64,000 nucleotides of DNA. It comes from Bemisia tabaci (lineage: Eukaryota; Arthropoda; Insecta; Hemiptera; Aleyrodidae). The translations under genes were made by a program, and so were the position numbers. Location of the stretch: positions 1,240,001 to 1,304,000 of the forward strand of contig NC_092799.1 in the NCBI RefSeq assembly GCF_918797505.1, in the 5' to 3' direction. Positions 1-11,800 of this stretch are shown here, piece by piece (position 1 is the first letter of the stretch; each line of letters opens with the position of its first letter). The notes under the pieces are model-generated. The model had not been told where the DNA came from. It saw only the letters and a list, made by a program, of their open reading frames with translations, and made no database searches.

Positions 1-368
1 AAAAGTAGAGCGATAAATCGTTGTAAAGGGTTTTAACACGTAACCCTGTGTAGATTAATGCATACAAATTCGAGTGCTTATCATTACTACTAAAAATATG
101 ACCGAAAAATGTGTTGTCTGTTACGGCGACAAAACTATTCCAGTTATCGTGAAACCAACCTAATATGAACTTTTAGTGGCACATTCATAGGCTCAAATAC
201 AACTCTACAAGTTATGTTCTGAAATTCTGTGAGAATTTAAAAAAGAGGGCTCTTCTTTTTTCTTTAAAAAAATTGACGACTGTTAAGATATGTTGTACAT
301 CGCCATGATCGAGAACGATAACATTTCGTTTATTTTTTTAACCCCTTAGAAAGAGAGGATCCGGATAC
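1..368. other. Intron 4 of gene 1, AT-rich, no feature
   Basis: This is the start of the intron after exon 4 of gene 1. I looked for the GTTAL exon here and did not find it, and I recognise no repeat. Confidence 0.6.
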
Positions 369-482
369 CTGCAGGCTTAAGCAGAAACTCGTCGCAGAGA
401 GCCTCGTCTACCATTAGGATTACGTCAGTTAAAAGCCTTCCATAGTTTATTACTCCTTCTGCTCCGAGATAAGTCCGCAAAC
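369..482 (-). CDS. Gene 1 exon 4: INYxxLLxDV helix exon
   Basis: 114 nt, acceptor TGTACAG|GT, donor GCAG|GTATCC, phase 1 to 1. Reads (R)LRTYLGAEGVINYGRLLTDV, then ILMVDEALC, ending KPAG. It matches the PPM1L region just before the AGTTxL strand. It is 6 nt shorter than exon 4 of genes 2 and 3. The next exon is outside the window. Confidence 0.8.
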
Positions 483-3400
483 CTGTACACATAAAATGTA
501 CCTTCACAAATGATAACGGACAACATAGAAATGACGTCTTCTGTGTTTTCGGCATTACTCTAATGATGATTCTAAATATTTTAATCCTCTTCGGGAGTAA
601 ATTTTCGAACATTCCGTTTTGAGAATCATACTTTACGTGACATTTTGAAGAAAGATCATGTAACGGAGGGTTTTATTTCGTACTTTTTCAAATGTCATAT
701 TATTCGCGAGGGAGTGGACCTTAGTCCAGAAATATTAAGGATTTCAAAACATGAATGATTGTGCAAGGTATGAAACAATAGGGTTATGAAAAAGATTTAA
801 AAAAGCTGAAGCCATAACGATGTGAAGTTTAGCGATAAAAATACGTACTACAAAGAAAAAACCAATAAATATTTCTCGCGGCCGCTATATTCAGAATAAA
901 AAAATGCCGACTTGTAAATAACCTTTTTGACTGCTATTTTCACAAAAGTAAACCGTCCATTTAATTTATTTTTTAGAACACAAGACAGAGTTTTCCATTA
1001 CAATCTGAAAATCCAATCATTTCACTGAGCTCGACATAATGTGCTCCACTAATTTAATTGCTTCCTTGAACCAAAATCATCGCTTCTTTTTTGGACGTGA
1101 AAAGTATGAGAACCGATTTTTAAGCATAATAAGCATGTTTATCCGTAGGTATAAAGTCTTTCGGTGGGAAATGCCTTTAATTAAAGAAAATAAAGACCTT
1201 AGTCAAAAATTGGTTCTCATACTTTTGACGTCCAAAGGAGAGGCGGTAATCTTGGCTCGAGGAAGCAATTCAATTAGTAGATCACTTTTTGTCGAACTTG
1301 GTGGAAAGATTGGATTCCTGTTGGATGAAGTGTTGATCAAACTTACGCTCAGTTTTCAAATTAGTTTTACGCTCAGTTTCAGGCGGGGGTTGCTCAGTTT
1401 CTTGTGGTTGATTATCTTTGGTCAGAGCGCCTGATCTGGTAGGCGTACTGTCACCGATCAACTTCTTCACAGCTGCTACGTTTCTGACCAGAGCTTTCAT
1501 CATGACATCCGCTGCATACCCCGAAGCATACTGTAAATTAGATATTTACCTATTTCAGAGAATGATGATGACACTGCCGTGCGAAGAAGAAACGTCGTAT
1601 GAGCATTCAAATGTCGGCAGATTTCCTCTTACAAAATATGTATTTTTGAAGAAAGTTACTAACTAGTAATATAAAAGTAATAACTATTCTTCCTTGAAAC
1701 TTGCACACTGAGGCCAAAAGTACGAAAAAAAGAAATTCTGACAAAATTGACCAAACAATTTCTGCCAAAAACCCCGAAAATTCGTGATTTCTCTAACGAA
1801 ATTCGGCAACAAATAAAGGCTCGGTTTTTTCTTCTCATCAAGACAAAGTATTTGGTTTTTCAAGATTGATGAGAAGGAACTACAAATTACATCCAAAGTA
1901 ACGCCTAGGTGATCAAAACTTTTTTCATATGTAAAGTCCCAGGTAAAATCAAATTGATCCGTATTTAAATATATTTATTTTGATGGTTTTTGAAGTTTCA
2001 TAATATAAGCCATTTCTGTGATTTCAAGAGAAGAAATACTTTTTTCGAATGGGCGTATAGCGTACACCCATTACGCCCCCCCCCCCCTTTGATTCGCCTA
2101 TTTTTCTGGCTTATATACGAAAACTCTCTGGCTGGATGTTGCAGAGCGCCAAAGAGTGCTATGAATGAAAGCGGCTCATATGTATGTATGTACCTACGAT
2201 AACACAGCCACGTAAGGAAACTGATAGAAATTATGTTAATATGGAGTCAGAAATAGCTGTTACTTAGTCCAGAATATGTGGTTCAAATCGTTCTCTACAT
2301 TACTGTAGATGCACCTCAAGACTCAAGAATTTCGATAATTTCAAGTATTGCCACGTTTATTCTAAAACGCGTTTAGAATACTGCTGTGCTAGGAAAAATG
2401 CCGTATGAGCCTTTAGGCGTCGCCAAATTTTCTTTGACAAATCACTAATTTTCAGGAAATTTTTTGAATATTTTTCTGTCAATTTCTCAGATAATTTTGT
2501 TTGTGATTTGCTCTAAAGTGTCTGAAAATTTCAAGGAAAAGTATTCATAATTTTCCTCAAAAATAAACATTCTATCGAGAAAAATTTGGCGACTCTCGAA
2601 TGTTCATACGGCGTGTTTCCTTAGCACGGTAGGATTGGTGGAGTGTTTTAAATTTGCAATTAATTGAGCTTACCGCCCCACTATGTCCGTCAAAAACCCC
2701 GAAGAATGATGCTTTAATATTCAGCGGATTTTCGTAGAATTTGTGCGTATCTTCTCTTTGGCGTCGCTCGGTGCCCTTAACGGCGTACACTCCGACATTA
2801 TTCGTTCGTTCCTCTTTTTTATGGGTCTCAACAGCAGCCAGCCATCCGCCTCGATTTTCATCAACAATTATTTTTGATACGTCAACGTCCATCTTGTATC
2901 CCTCACGGATCCAAAAAGTTAGATCTCATTAAACAGAAAGGAAAGATAATGGACAATATAATAAATCATATGATAAGAAAATAAACACTTTAAATGAGCA
3001 TGGTCATCACAGTTAAAACTGTTCATGTTGTCATGTGTCAATTCGGGTTACTTTGAGTTACTTTTTTCTCGATTAGATCAACCAAGAGGACTTAGTTGAT
3101 CGAGACAATTATTTGTTAAATCGATCGAAACCGTAGGTTACTTTAAGACATTCAGGGATGAAGAAAATGCCCTGATGAACTAAAATGTGCCTTCCCTCGT
3201 CTTTCTCGATGCCACTCAGAGGCGCAACTCGCGAGTGGCTAGCGCATTGGACTATTCTAACGTGCTAAGGAAAAACGCCGCATATGAACACTCGAGAGTT
3301 GCCAAATTTCTCCGAATTACACACGTATTCTTGAGGAATGTTATGCATATTTTTCCTTGACATTTTCAGATATTTAAGATTAAATCGTGAGCAAAATTGA

Positions 3401-4093
3401 CTGAAAAATTTGAGAAAAAATATGCACAATTTGCTCATTAAAGTCGGATTTTCTTGAAGGAAATCTGGCAACGCCTGAAGGTTCATACGGCTTCCTTCCT
3501 TAGCATGGCAGGATTACTCACGCGATCTAGGATTCATATTGGCAACTTGTGCCTGTAAAATATTTTGACGAGGCTGCATATTTTCAACCCAAAGATATGG
3601 TCAATGTAATCCAAAGGAAATCCACCCAAAAAATATTAACCACCCGCCAAGGTTACTTCGTGTTCTTCCCATGTTAACACAAAGTGTCAGTTTTTTATTG
3701 TTCACTCATCCACACCAAAAATCATCGAAATTATCTCCTTTTTTGGAGTTTCTGGCCAGTGAGAAAACACGACCTTCGCTCACCTGTCACATAATCTTCC
3801 AAATCCATGCGTTTGGATGTCCATGTGTTTGGTCTCCTTCCCGGACCCATGATGCTGATCTTGCACCCGCGTTTTATCTCCTGCGAAAGCGTTTTCTTTT
3901 CAGAGCACCAAGTTTTGAAACGTCTGAAAGTATTCTGAGTCCGCGTACTGACTGGATGCCTCCGGAAACGGTCTAAAACTGATCTGCAGTAATGATGCGC
4001 CTCTTCTAGCTCGGCTTTTTCAGGTTTCCTCGGTAGAATGCTGCAAGGATTGTTTCCCATGGGGTTTCGGTTTGGAGGCAGACGCACAACTGC
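369..4093 (-). CDS. PPM1L-like PP2C phosphatase, gene 1 (3' part outside window)
   Basis: This is a gene model joined from four exons on the minus strand: 4093-3784, 2924-2674, 1530-1347 and 482-369. The reading frame stays open across all junctions (859 nt, leaving in phase 1). PP2C enzymes remove phosphate from Ser/Thr using two divalent metals. The visible part covers the N-terminal extension and the first metal-binding motif (FDGHSG). The exons for GDSR and the C-terminal DG and DN motifs lie left of base 1. The introns are the shortest of the array (859, 1143 and 864 bp). Oddities: the RxxMED motif is replaced by ERRQRED with one residue inserted, and the residue after DGHSG is Ala, where Glu or Asp is usual. 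It may be an active paralogue or a decaying one. The gene is certain as a family member; its activity is not. Confidence 0.85.
1067..1263. repeat. Foldback element, ~200 bp, in gene 1
   Basis: The arms are inverted copies (GGACGTGAAAAGTATGAGAA at about 1094 against TTCTCATACTTTTGACGTCC near 1233), with a short AT-rich spacer. It lies just below exon 3 in intron 3 of gene 1. No coding content. Confidence 0.7.
1347..1530 (-). CDS. Gene 1 exon 3: helix exon after DGHxG
   Basis: 184 nt, acceptor TTTACAG, donor GAGC|GTAAGT, phase 0 to 1. Reads YASGYAADVMMK, then VAAVKKLIG, then a Gln/Glu/Pro/Thr-rich tail in which the motif (P)ETERK occurs twice. A second weaker donor (GAGC|GTAAAA at about 1364) follows the first ETER unit, so the small internal repeat may offer alternative 5' splice sites. 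Confidence 0.82.
2381..2632. mobile_element. R1 MITE copy 1
   Basis: Ends CTGCTGTGCTAGGAAAAATG and the inverse, with about 29-bp TIRs. Lies in intron 2 of gene 1, ending 42 bp below the exon 2 donor. Non-coding. Confidence 0.85.
2674..2924 (-). CDS. Gene 1 exon 2: first PP2C metal-binding exon
   Basis: 251 nt, acceptor GAG|AT, donor GCG|GTAAGC, phase 1 to 0. Begins (D)LTFWIREGYK, aligned with FWSHRGF and FWSIRPW of genes 2 and 3. It then reads NNVGVYAVKG, the altered ERRQREDTHKFYEN, and FFGVFDGHSGA. DGH carries the metal-ligating Asp and Gly of PP2C. Confidence 0.9.
3257..3511. mobile_element. R1 MITE copy 2
   Basis: Same TIR pair (CGTGCTAAGGAAAAACGCC on the left, CCTTAGCATGGCAG on the right). 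Sits in intron 1 of gene 1. Confidence 0.85.
3784..4093 (-). CDS. Gene 1 exon 1: variable N-terminal exon
   Basis: The acceptor is TTCTGTTCTCAG and the donor is ACAG|GTGAGC; length 310 nt, phase 0 in and phase 1 out. It reads AVVRLPPNRNP..., then the only segment shared with genes 2 and 3 (ELEEAHHYCRSVLDRF, HPVS), and ends MDLEDYVT. The middle is rich in Arg and Lys and resembles no domain I know. It has no in-frame start of its own that would explain a phase-0 acceptor, so an upstream exon is expected. Confidence 0.8.
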
Positions 4094-4222
4094 CTGAGAA
4101 CAGAACCAAGCGAAGAGATACTTATTGAAGCTTTCATGAGAGCTCCTATGAACGGTTCCTATGCAGCCTAACCCTTAAGATCGTATTCTTAGTCGTTCCT
4201 GAGGCAGCTTATATTTACTTAA

Positions 4223-4805
4223 GAGGCCCCATATGGTTTACATCGTGATTAAGGAAGCAGAGGCGGATCCAGCAATTTGGCAACACCTGATTTCCTACAT
4301 TTGAACCTGTGCTATATAATCGATCCTTGTCGGAACACCTGACCCCTCCAGGAATCGATACATTTCCATAAATAAATGGAGAAAAGACAATCTTGCCAAT
4401 TTGCTGGATCCGCCAACGTAAGGGAGGTTTAAGGAGATTCTTAACATGTTATAATGAAAGAAAAGTGTTTGCCCAGTTTGAGTACAATTGAGAAATGTAA
4501 AGTTGAAAACGGATCCTTCAGATTGCAATGATTTGCCACTGCGAAGAGTAGAAAATTGAATGATTCATCAAACTTTGAGGTAGACGCGAACCTACCTTAA
4601 AGTTCATAGAACTCACAATTTATTTTCTTTCGCATTATATTTTCTTTTGTATGTTTTGTAGTGATAACTTATTTAAATGAATTTAAGAGTCCATTTCCAA
4701 AATTATACTGCTTAATTTTACTCAAGGTTTGCAAAAATTGACCTTTTATGATGCTATGCTAAAGACCTCCTTGAGTATCCTTTAATCACATTGTAGATTC
4801 GATAT
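4223..4805. repeat. R23 long-TIR repeat, copy 1, upstream of gene 1
   Basis: The left end (GGCCCCATATGGTTTACATC) is inverted near 4760-4805, and the same ends occur at 11091-11597. An R13 element is inserted in the left arm. It occupies the region just 5' of gene 1 exon 1. Confidence 0.6.
4258..4418. mobile_element. R13 hAT-like MITE copy 1 (with 8-bp TSD)
   Basis: Starts CAGAGGCGGATCCAGCAATT and ends with the inverse (GCTGGATCCGCC). It is flanked by TAAGGAAG and TAAGGGAG, an 8-bp duplication with one mismatch, and interrupts R23. CAG-type ends and 8-bp duplications are typical of hAT elements. Confidence 0.8.
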
Positions 4806-6190
4806 CAATCAATGGATACTTTTTGGACTTTTAAAACCTTTCTGAAAAATCCTTTAAAATTGCATTAGATCCGCCAGATATAATGCACACCATTCATCAG
4901 GGCATAATTTAAAATACGCTTTTAAAGTATATTTAATGTAGATATGACGCATTGAGAAACAGACTTTGCGACTTTCAACACACTTTCGCAGATATTTTCA
5001 CTGTATTTCTCTCTTCGGGTTCCAAATCTCTCCCCTTCCCCCTTTTTTTAAAACCAAATTATTCAATCCAGAAATAATCCACTGATATATTATCCAGCAA
5101 CTCGTTTTTGAGAGTGTTGCAGAATCACCTTAAGAAAGTTCATTACTAATATTTACCTTATACACAACATAGGTCATGTTTTGCATGACTGGTGCATGGG
5201 TGAATGCTTTTTATATAAATGTACTTCTTTTGTGTTTCATAATTTTAACATAAATCATAAACGGTGTTATTATAATCATAGCAAAGGCGCATCACAAGTC
5301 AAATCTTCTCGGATTCTTCCTTAGAGAAATTAAACTTACTACCTTCCCGAACTAATTATAGTTTACAATAACATTTGCGTGGTCACGTATTTCTGCACTC
5401 GAGGCATCTTTAACGATTTTGTAGATGATATTATTTATTATAGCTTACCAAGGCTATGGGTAATGTCAGCAAAAGAGAAGAAAGTCGGAGGAAAATCATC
5501 CCAAAAATCAGTTCTGTCCATTAGGCTGCAATTCGACCATACAACAAAAACTTAAGAATTACAAAACTAAACTGCAAACTAAATGAAGAAACTGATAACT
5601 TGATGCCTAAAGTACTTTAAGATTGAAAACTAAAAATCTTCAACATGACTGAATATTAACACCCAACTACGTAAATATGCTGTTCGTATACTAGTATTTT
5701 ATGGAAGGACAGGGGTCATGATAACATGGCTAGGCACCGACCTTTTTTTTTCCTTCCTTTTTTTTGAGGTGATGATGATTTCAGAAAAAGTGGTTGCTCA
5801 GTTTTAATTCGAAGAAATTCAATTTTAGCGTCTCTGCAAATGCTCATTTTAAAAGTTCAAACGAATATCAAAGGTCGTACTTGCGAGCCGTGGCCCGCTT
5901 TGGGTTTAAAAGCAAGACTAAAAAAAATTGCTCTAGGCGAGGCGTGCACCCGCATGACAGCTACATCAAGGCTCTGGTAATTCATCATTTTTGAATTAAC
6001 GTACGTGTGTTCTCGTAAAAATTTTCCACCTCCGATGAGGTGCAAATGACACAATGTTCGCCCTTGTTCGAAAGCTTGCGCCTCTCTAAAAATTTAAAAA
6101 AATCGCTTTAAAAGCTCGGAGTTAAAAATTTCAAAGAAAAATTCTTGTTCGTAAGACTTAAAAAAACTTACTCTGACGCGCGGCTTTTAG
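4806..6190. other. Intergenic region, little recognisable
   Basis: AT-rich DNA between genes 1 and 2 with no coding signal I trust, apart from the candidate exon at 5157-5186. A T-run lies near 5743-5765. Confidence 0.5.
5157..5186 (-). CDS. Candidate first coding exon of gene 1
   Basis: Encodes MQNMTYVVYK and ends in phase 0 at AAG|GTAAAT, as exon 1 of gene 1 requires. A TATATAAAAAG box lies about 35 bp upstream. No equivalent was found in the other copies, so this is only a candidate; 30-nt open stretches arise easily by chance. Confidence 0.2.
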
Positions 6191-6194
6191 GCAT

Positions 6195-6575
6195 CGAATC
6201 GAATCTGAGGATACGGACAAAAAATCTAGTTGTCTGACTAATTTCCATTCGTGCTTGATGTGTGGTCGCAATTTACCGGTCATGCAATGCCATTGATTCT
6301 TATGAAACTCGTTTTGAGGTATTCTTTGGAAAAATGGAAACCTGTGACTCATTTTTGCGCCCTCGCACTCGCTCTGAAGTATAAAGTTCATATGTCCCGT
6401 ATATTTCCATTTACCTTCTGAATCAAAGCTGAGGATGTGGACAAAAAATATATTTTTCATGACCTTTACATTCGTGCGAGGAGCGTGGTCGCAATTTGCC
6501 CGTCGTGGAATGTCGTTGATTTTTATGAAACTTGTGTAGTAAAAAAGTGTAGTAAAACCCCTTTGTCTGCTAAGC
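6195..6575. repeat. Diverged tandem duplication, unit ~225 bp
   Basis: Two related stretches, 6195-6345 and 6418-6575, share GAGGATacGGACAAAAAAT, GTGGTCGCAATTT and GATTnTTATGAAACT. They are strongly diverged, so this is an old duplication. Function unknown. Confidence 0.6.
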
Positions 6576-6790
6576 GACGAAATTTTCATACCTGGACTAC
6601 TTTCTCTCGAAATTATGGAAATTTTACTCAACATCTTCGTTTCTAATACCTTTCAATCTTTGTATGGAGCATCAATTTTAATGCTCCTTCAAATAACTCT
6701 GAGTTGAATCCGGAGTCCATTTCAATCTGGAGCCAATTACAACTTAAAATGTCAAATCATGAGAGTATACTAGATAAAACTATTTTTGGA

Positions 6791-6822
<32 letters not shown>

Positions 6823-7524
6823 AATACGAGAACAGCCTATCCTGCCAATCATCCTGCCTAAAACTTTGTGTTTATTTTGGAAATCAATTAGTAAAAATCG
6901 ATTTTGATCATATATGTTTAAGAGACATTACCATCGCCTTGCACTCATTAGTATCTCACAAGCAAACCTGAGAGCAGTTTTGAGTTTTCATAATGAGCTC
7001 TCAAAGATCATTTTTGATGCTATGCGTTCCCAAGGTACACTGCTGTAATTTGTAAGTGTTCAAATATAACAGTTTAATCAAATAATTAAGACAAGCGTTA
7101 AGAACGGACCGAATCTCAACATAGCTTAATATTTTTATGGTGCTGAAAGTAGAAAATAGACCCATACTAAATGACTGGATGAACATGGTGAGAATTATTT
7201 CGGTTCACTTAACGAACAAAATATGTTCACCGAAGTAATATAATAACCTCATTTATGAATCTGTTATTTTTTTCTTGCTTCCGAGGGGCCTGAGCCTTCG
7301 ATCTCCTCTTTGGTGGGAGTTAATTTCTTTTACTTCAACGAAATTAAAAGAAGCCAGACTTGGCTCGACACATTTAAACAGAATAGTGACGAAGTAAAAT
7401 TACTGAAATTTAAATGGTACATAGGGGTTATTTTGGCGGTTTTTTTCTTTTTTGCTGATTATTTCACTCGTATTCTAGTATTCTCGTATGCTTTGCAGAC
7501 GTTATTAATTGGTGTCCGCAGACA

Positions 7525-7701
7525 TTAGGGTGATAAACACACCCAAGTTCTAGGCCTTTCACCTTTCCAGGACGAGTGAAATCTGTTTCAGGAGATCCAC
7601 TCGTCAGTTCCGTGAAAGTTTGTCGCCACCACTGGGATTTGACCCATCGCTTATCGATCCAGAGTCAGATACGCTGACCACTAGGTCAACCTGCATGGCC
7701 G
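7525..7701 (-). mobile_element. tRNA-derived SINE
   Basis: On the minus strand the first ~80 bp (7701-7622) are tRNA-like. An A box (TGACCTAGTGG) and a B box (GGGTCAAATCC) lie at tRNA spacing, with an anticodon-loop-like CTCTGGATC between them. A tRNA-unrelated body follows to about 7525. The tRNA part does not fold cleanly into a cloverleaf, so I call it a SINE head and not a functional tRNA. Confidence 0.65.
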
Positions 7702-8389
7702 GTGAGAGGATTTTTGGAATCACGTACTAAGATCATTGTCACTTGAGTCTTACTCCGCTTAAAGCTACATTTTCTTCGGAGCTCATATTGGAATATGTTA
7801 AACAATTAGAAGATGTGGGAAAATCAGATAAATTCAACAAAACTATAATGATTTCAGGAAATGAAGAACGCCAGCTTATAAGGTTGAAAATAAATTATTC
7901 AATTTAATGTTTAAAATTTGAAAATAAACTTTAAGTATTTCAATCACAATAAGCTGTACATTAGATGGATATAAAATTACTATTCGACCTGAATTATTTA
8001 CTTTTTTTATGAAACCAAGTGTCTTATTTCAAGTTGAAAAAACAAAATTCCAAGGTCGAACCGTTCGGTGTGCTTGAAAAACAAGTAGCATGCTTTACCC
8101 ATGAATCTGTTAAGAAAAAATCTGGAGAATCGATTTCTAAAATCTCCAAAATCTCCATTTTTCCTTCTTTTCGGGATATTTTCGACGAAAAATGAACCCC
8201 GCGTTCTTTTCCTCCCGGGCTCCAGAAAGTGGGCAACAAGCGAATCAGCCAATGAAAGACGACTCGTAAAAGCAGAGGGTGCCACTCTGTCTCCAATCCA
8301 AATTTCTGCTATTGTTTTTTCCCCGGTCAGAACAGACAAATTATCCGTTTTTATGGGGCAGCCTCCGTGGTAAAAGTGGTAAAACAACC

Positions 8390-8869
8390 CTAAATATAAT
8401 CCACATGTATGCCATTGCCTGTGTAAGTGCGGGTAACCTTCTGCCCCATTTCCCAAACTATTTGCTTTACGTTTTTACTCTTCCTAGGATTCGGTGGCCA
8501 TTCATAACCGCGACCAAATTTGATGACGATGACCGAGATATTGTCGCCAGCTCCTGTTAGGTAGGCAAAACGCACCAAGTCCTGCGCCCCGTAGTAAGGA
8601 TCATCGATCTTCTTTTTGATAAAATCCACGACCTCATCGCTGTTTATGACGTCGAAAAGACCGTCGGTCGCCAGAACTATGAACTGGGGCCTGTGCTCGG
8701 AGAGATCGAAGACCAGGACCTCAGGCTCCGCGGTCACGTGACCGTCCACTTTTTCAAGGACGTCACCCAGCGTTCTTGTCAGTGACAGGCGGCCTACCTT
8801 CCAGGAGCGACTCCTGTAGTCCAAGGTAACCTTTCCGCCTCCCGCTATAATTCTTTCTTTTTCGTCTTT
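8390..8869 (-). CDS. Gene 2 exon 6: C-terminal PP2C exon
   Basis: 480 nt including the stop; acceptor CTTTACAG|AAA, phase 0. Reads KDEKERIIAGGGK, LSLTRTLGD, EPEVLVFDLSEHRPQFIVLA, TDGLFDVI, VDFIKKKIDD, AGDNISVIVIKFG, then a tail ending HVDYI. The Asp of TDGL and the Asp of GDN are the second pair of metal ligands. The WPPNPR motif after the last strand is shared with genes 3 and 4. Confidence 0.93.
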   Translation of the reverse strand, partial: KDEKERIIAGGGKVTLDYRSRSWKVGRLSLTRTLGDVLEKVDGHVTAEPEVLVFDLSEHRPQFIVLATDGLFDVINSDEVVDFIKKKIDDPYYGAQDLVRFAYLTGAGDNISVIVIKFGRGYEWPPNPRKSKNVKQIVWEMGQKVTRTYTGNGIHVDYI

Positions 8870-11800
8870 CTGTAAAGCAACAATCTTCAATCAATACTCC
8901 CATACTAAGGAAGAACGAGAAATAAACACTAAAAAAATGGCCCGAAACTGTATGTAACACAGAGAAGAAATGATGCTGGGTCCACACCATTTCGCCGGAA
9001 AGATCAAAACCGAGAAATTCCAAAAATTACAATTAGAGTCAAAAATGTGTTTAACTCTAATGAGTACCAGCACAACTGGTACTTTGTACTGCTACTCATG
9101 AGAGTTAAACACATTTTTGACTCTAATTGTAATTTTTGGAATTTCTCGGATTTGATTTCCCCGCAAAATGGTGAGGACCCAGCTCCATTTCTCTACCTTG
9201 TTGCTAAGGAAGAACTCCGCCCGAGCTCAAAGGCGTTGCCATATTTCTTTCAATAAGTAGCAAATGATACTATAAGAATTATGAATATTTTCCTTCGAAA
9301 TTTGTATAACAATTTTGTTCGCAATTTAATCTAATATATCTGAAACTTTCAAGAGAAAATATGCATAACATTCCTCGAAAATACAAGATTTGCTCAGGAA
9401 AATTTGGCGACTTTTAAATGTTTATATGGCGGTTTTCCTTAACACGGCAGAATATAGGTATATCTATGGCGAAAGTGCGAGACCCGTATCTCCGTAGTCC
9501 TATTTTATTTTTTGGAGGGGAAACTAGTCAACGTAATTGTTTTAAAACTTCTTAATTTCTCATTTTTGTTAGCAGAATATTCTGTGTGAATTCAAAGCTC
9601 TAAAATTGACTTATTTCTCATCGGAAAAATAATATAGGAGCGGAAATTTTGAAATACTGTATCGGAGGTACGTGATTTTGCACTTTGGCCATCGATTGAA
9701 GAGTTTTATTAAAGTGGATTTATTTCAAGTCTTCGACCGTCGAAAAACCCACCCGATGTTTTTAAAGCTGCATCAATGCTCAAAACGCACCACTAGACAA
9801 GGGACAAATTTATGCATTCTGATATATTTTCCCGCCTCAAAATCTCACGTAGAACATGATTTGCGCATCAAAAATCAATGAAGTTAACTCTCAACTATGA
9901 TATCAACGTTTTTATTCAGAATTGATCACGCAAATTTTGAATTCCCCGCTCACAAGGAAAACAAAAGTTTACTGGAATGAAATTGCGCAATACAACGGAG
10001 CCTTCCCTCTTAACCTTGTGTCGTTCAAAGTGTAAACAACGTGCAATAGCCGAGCCGAAGCGCCGATTTTTTTTGGGGGCATCTTTTGGTGTCTCCTAGA
10101 CCCTCCCTTGATGAGGTACCTTTCTGTCCCCCCACAAAAAGTTCCAAGTCCTGCTCATGGTCGTATTTTAATGCCATTGAATCCAAGATAATTCGTCACA
10201 CGGGCTTTTACGCGAGAGACTTTGCCCAAACAGACGTTTCCGACAAGATTCGATTCAAAGCCACTCGTATAGCGAATAAGTTACAGCAATTTGTGCAAAA
10301 TGGCTTTGCTTCTCTGCATACTAAAAGTATAGGAATAGCCATACTCTGCTTCCTTTATAGACACTCCGCCAGAGATAAGTTACCTTTTGGAACCAACGAT
10401 AACTTTCCTTTGAAAAAGTTCCGTTTGAGAAGTCGTCAATTAATGGTTATCTACGCACTGAAACTCACCCTATCAGGCCGATGATCAAATGACAATGGTA
10501 TCGGAACTCCTTTATGGTCCGCCATAACACCGCGTGAGTCACCAACATTTGCCACAATTAATTGAGACCCCTCTATAATTGCAATCAATGCAGTGGTGCC
10601 TTTAAAAAAGTCACATTTAAATATTAAAGAATGCTTACAGTAGAAACATCAAAAAATGACTGAAAGACTTATGTATTTAATAAATAACAAAATAAATTAA
10701 AGACTCTCAATAACAATATAGGCAATGTAATGCAAAAGTTGTAATCGGAAGTCAAAGCTACTTTTCGATTAGGTAATGATGATTGATGAGCAACTTGTTG
10801 AGTATAGAATCAAATAAAATCGTCAGCTGATGAATGATGAATGAAGGATTTTGATATTGATATGTTTTTGCATAATTAATCTCATCGATACCATTTATGG
10901 ACTGATAATGCATTATACGAGTGATTGATCCTTCCTGATTTGGATCTTGAATTAGCTGAAATTCTTTTACGCCACTTTTAAATAAGGAGGAGATAGATCA
11001 TTGCTGAAATATTGTTGTCGCGCGGGCTTAGCAAGTCTTTTGACTCGGAGCCATATTAAAAGTTGCTTCCCAAACATCTCCATTCCTCAGGAGGCCCCAT
11101 TTGGCTTGCATTGTGATTGAAGGAGGTTTATGGGGATCCTTGGTGCAGCATCATGAAAGGGACAATTTTTGCAATTTTCGAGTAAAAGTCAGTACATCTG
11201 GAAATGGATTCTTACGAGAGGTCACAATGATTCACCATTTCAAAAATTATACAAAATATGGAAGAAAATAAATTGTGAGTTGTGAAAATTTTAAGATTGA
11301 TTCGCACCCTTTGCACCTCCTTGAAAGTTTGTCAAAATTAAAGAATTTTCTTCTTTCCTATTTTGTATTGTTCGCAATACGATATCGTTCTAATCCCTCG
11401 CAAAGATATATTCATGTCTTGAGTTTCACTACTGCTTAATTTTACACGAGGTTTGTAAACATTGTCCTTTTTATGATGCTGTGTTGAGAATTTCCTTAAT
11501 TTTACAAGAGGTTTGCAAACATTGTCCTTTAATATGATTCTAAGTGAAGAATCTCCTTAAACCTCCCTTTATCACGATGTAAATCATTTGGGCTTTCTTG
11601 AGGAAAGGAGCTGCTCAAGGATAGCCTATGAATATGGTTCTCTCTCTCTTTGAGTCACTCTTTTATGACAGGCCGCTTAAGAAGGATGAAGTTCCAAAAA
11701 ATTCTTACTCTTTCACTGCTAATGAGAAATTTTAAAACAAGTGAGCGCTCTGCTAAAAAATTTGCCTCTGTGAGCGTATTAGACTATTTTTTCGCAGATG

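Noticed and set aside
6158..6634. 158-codon open frame on the minus strand
   Set aside because: Covers a diverged non-coding tandem duplication; no domain and no matching splice partner.
7622..7701. Functional tRNA gene
   Set aside because: A and B boxes are present, but the acceptor and anticodon stems do not pair well and the sequence continues into a SINE body.
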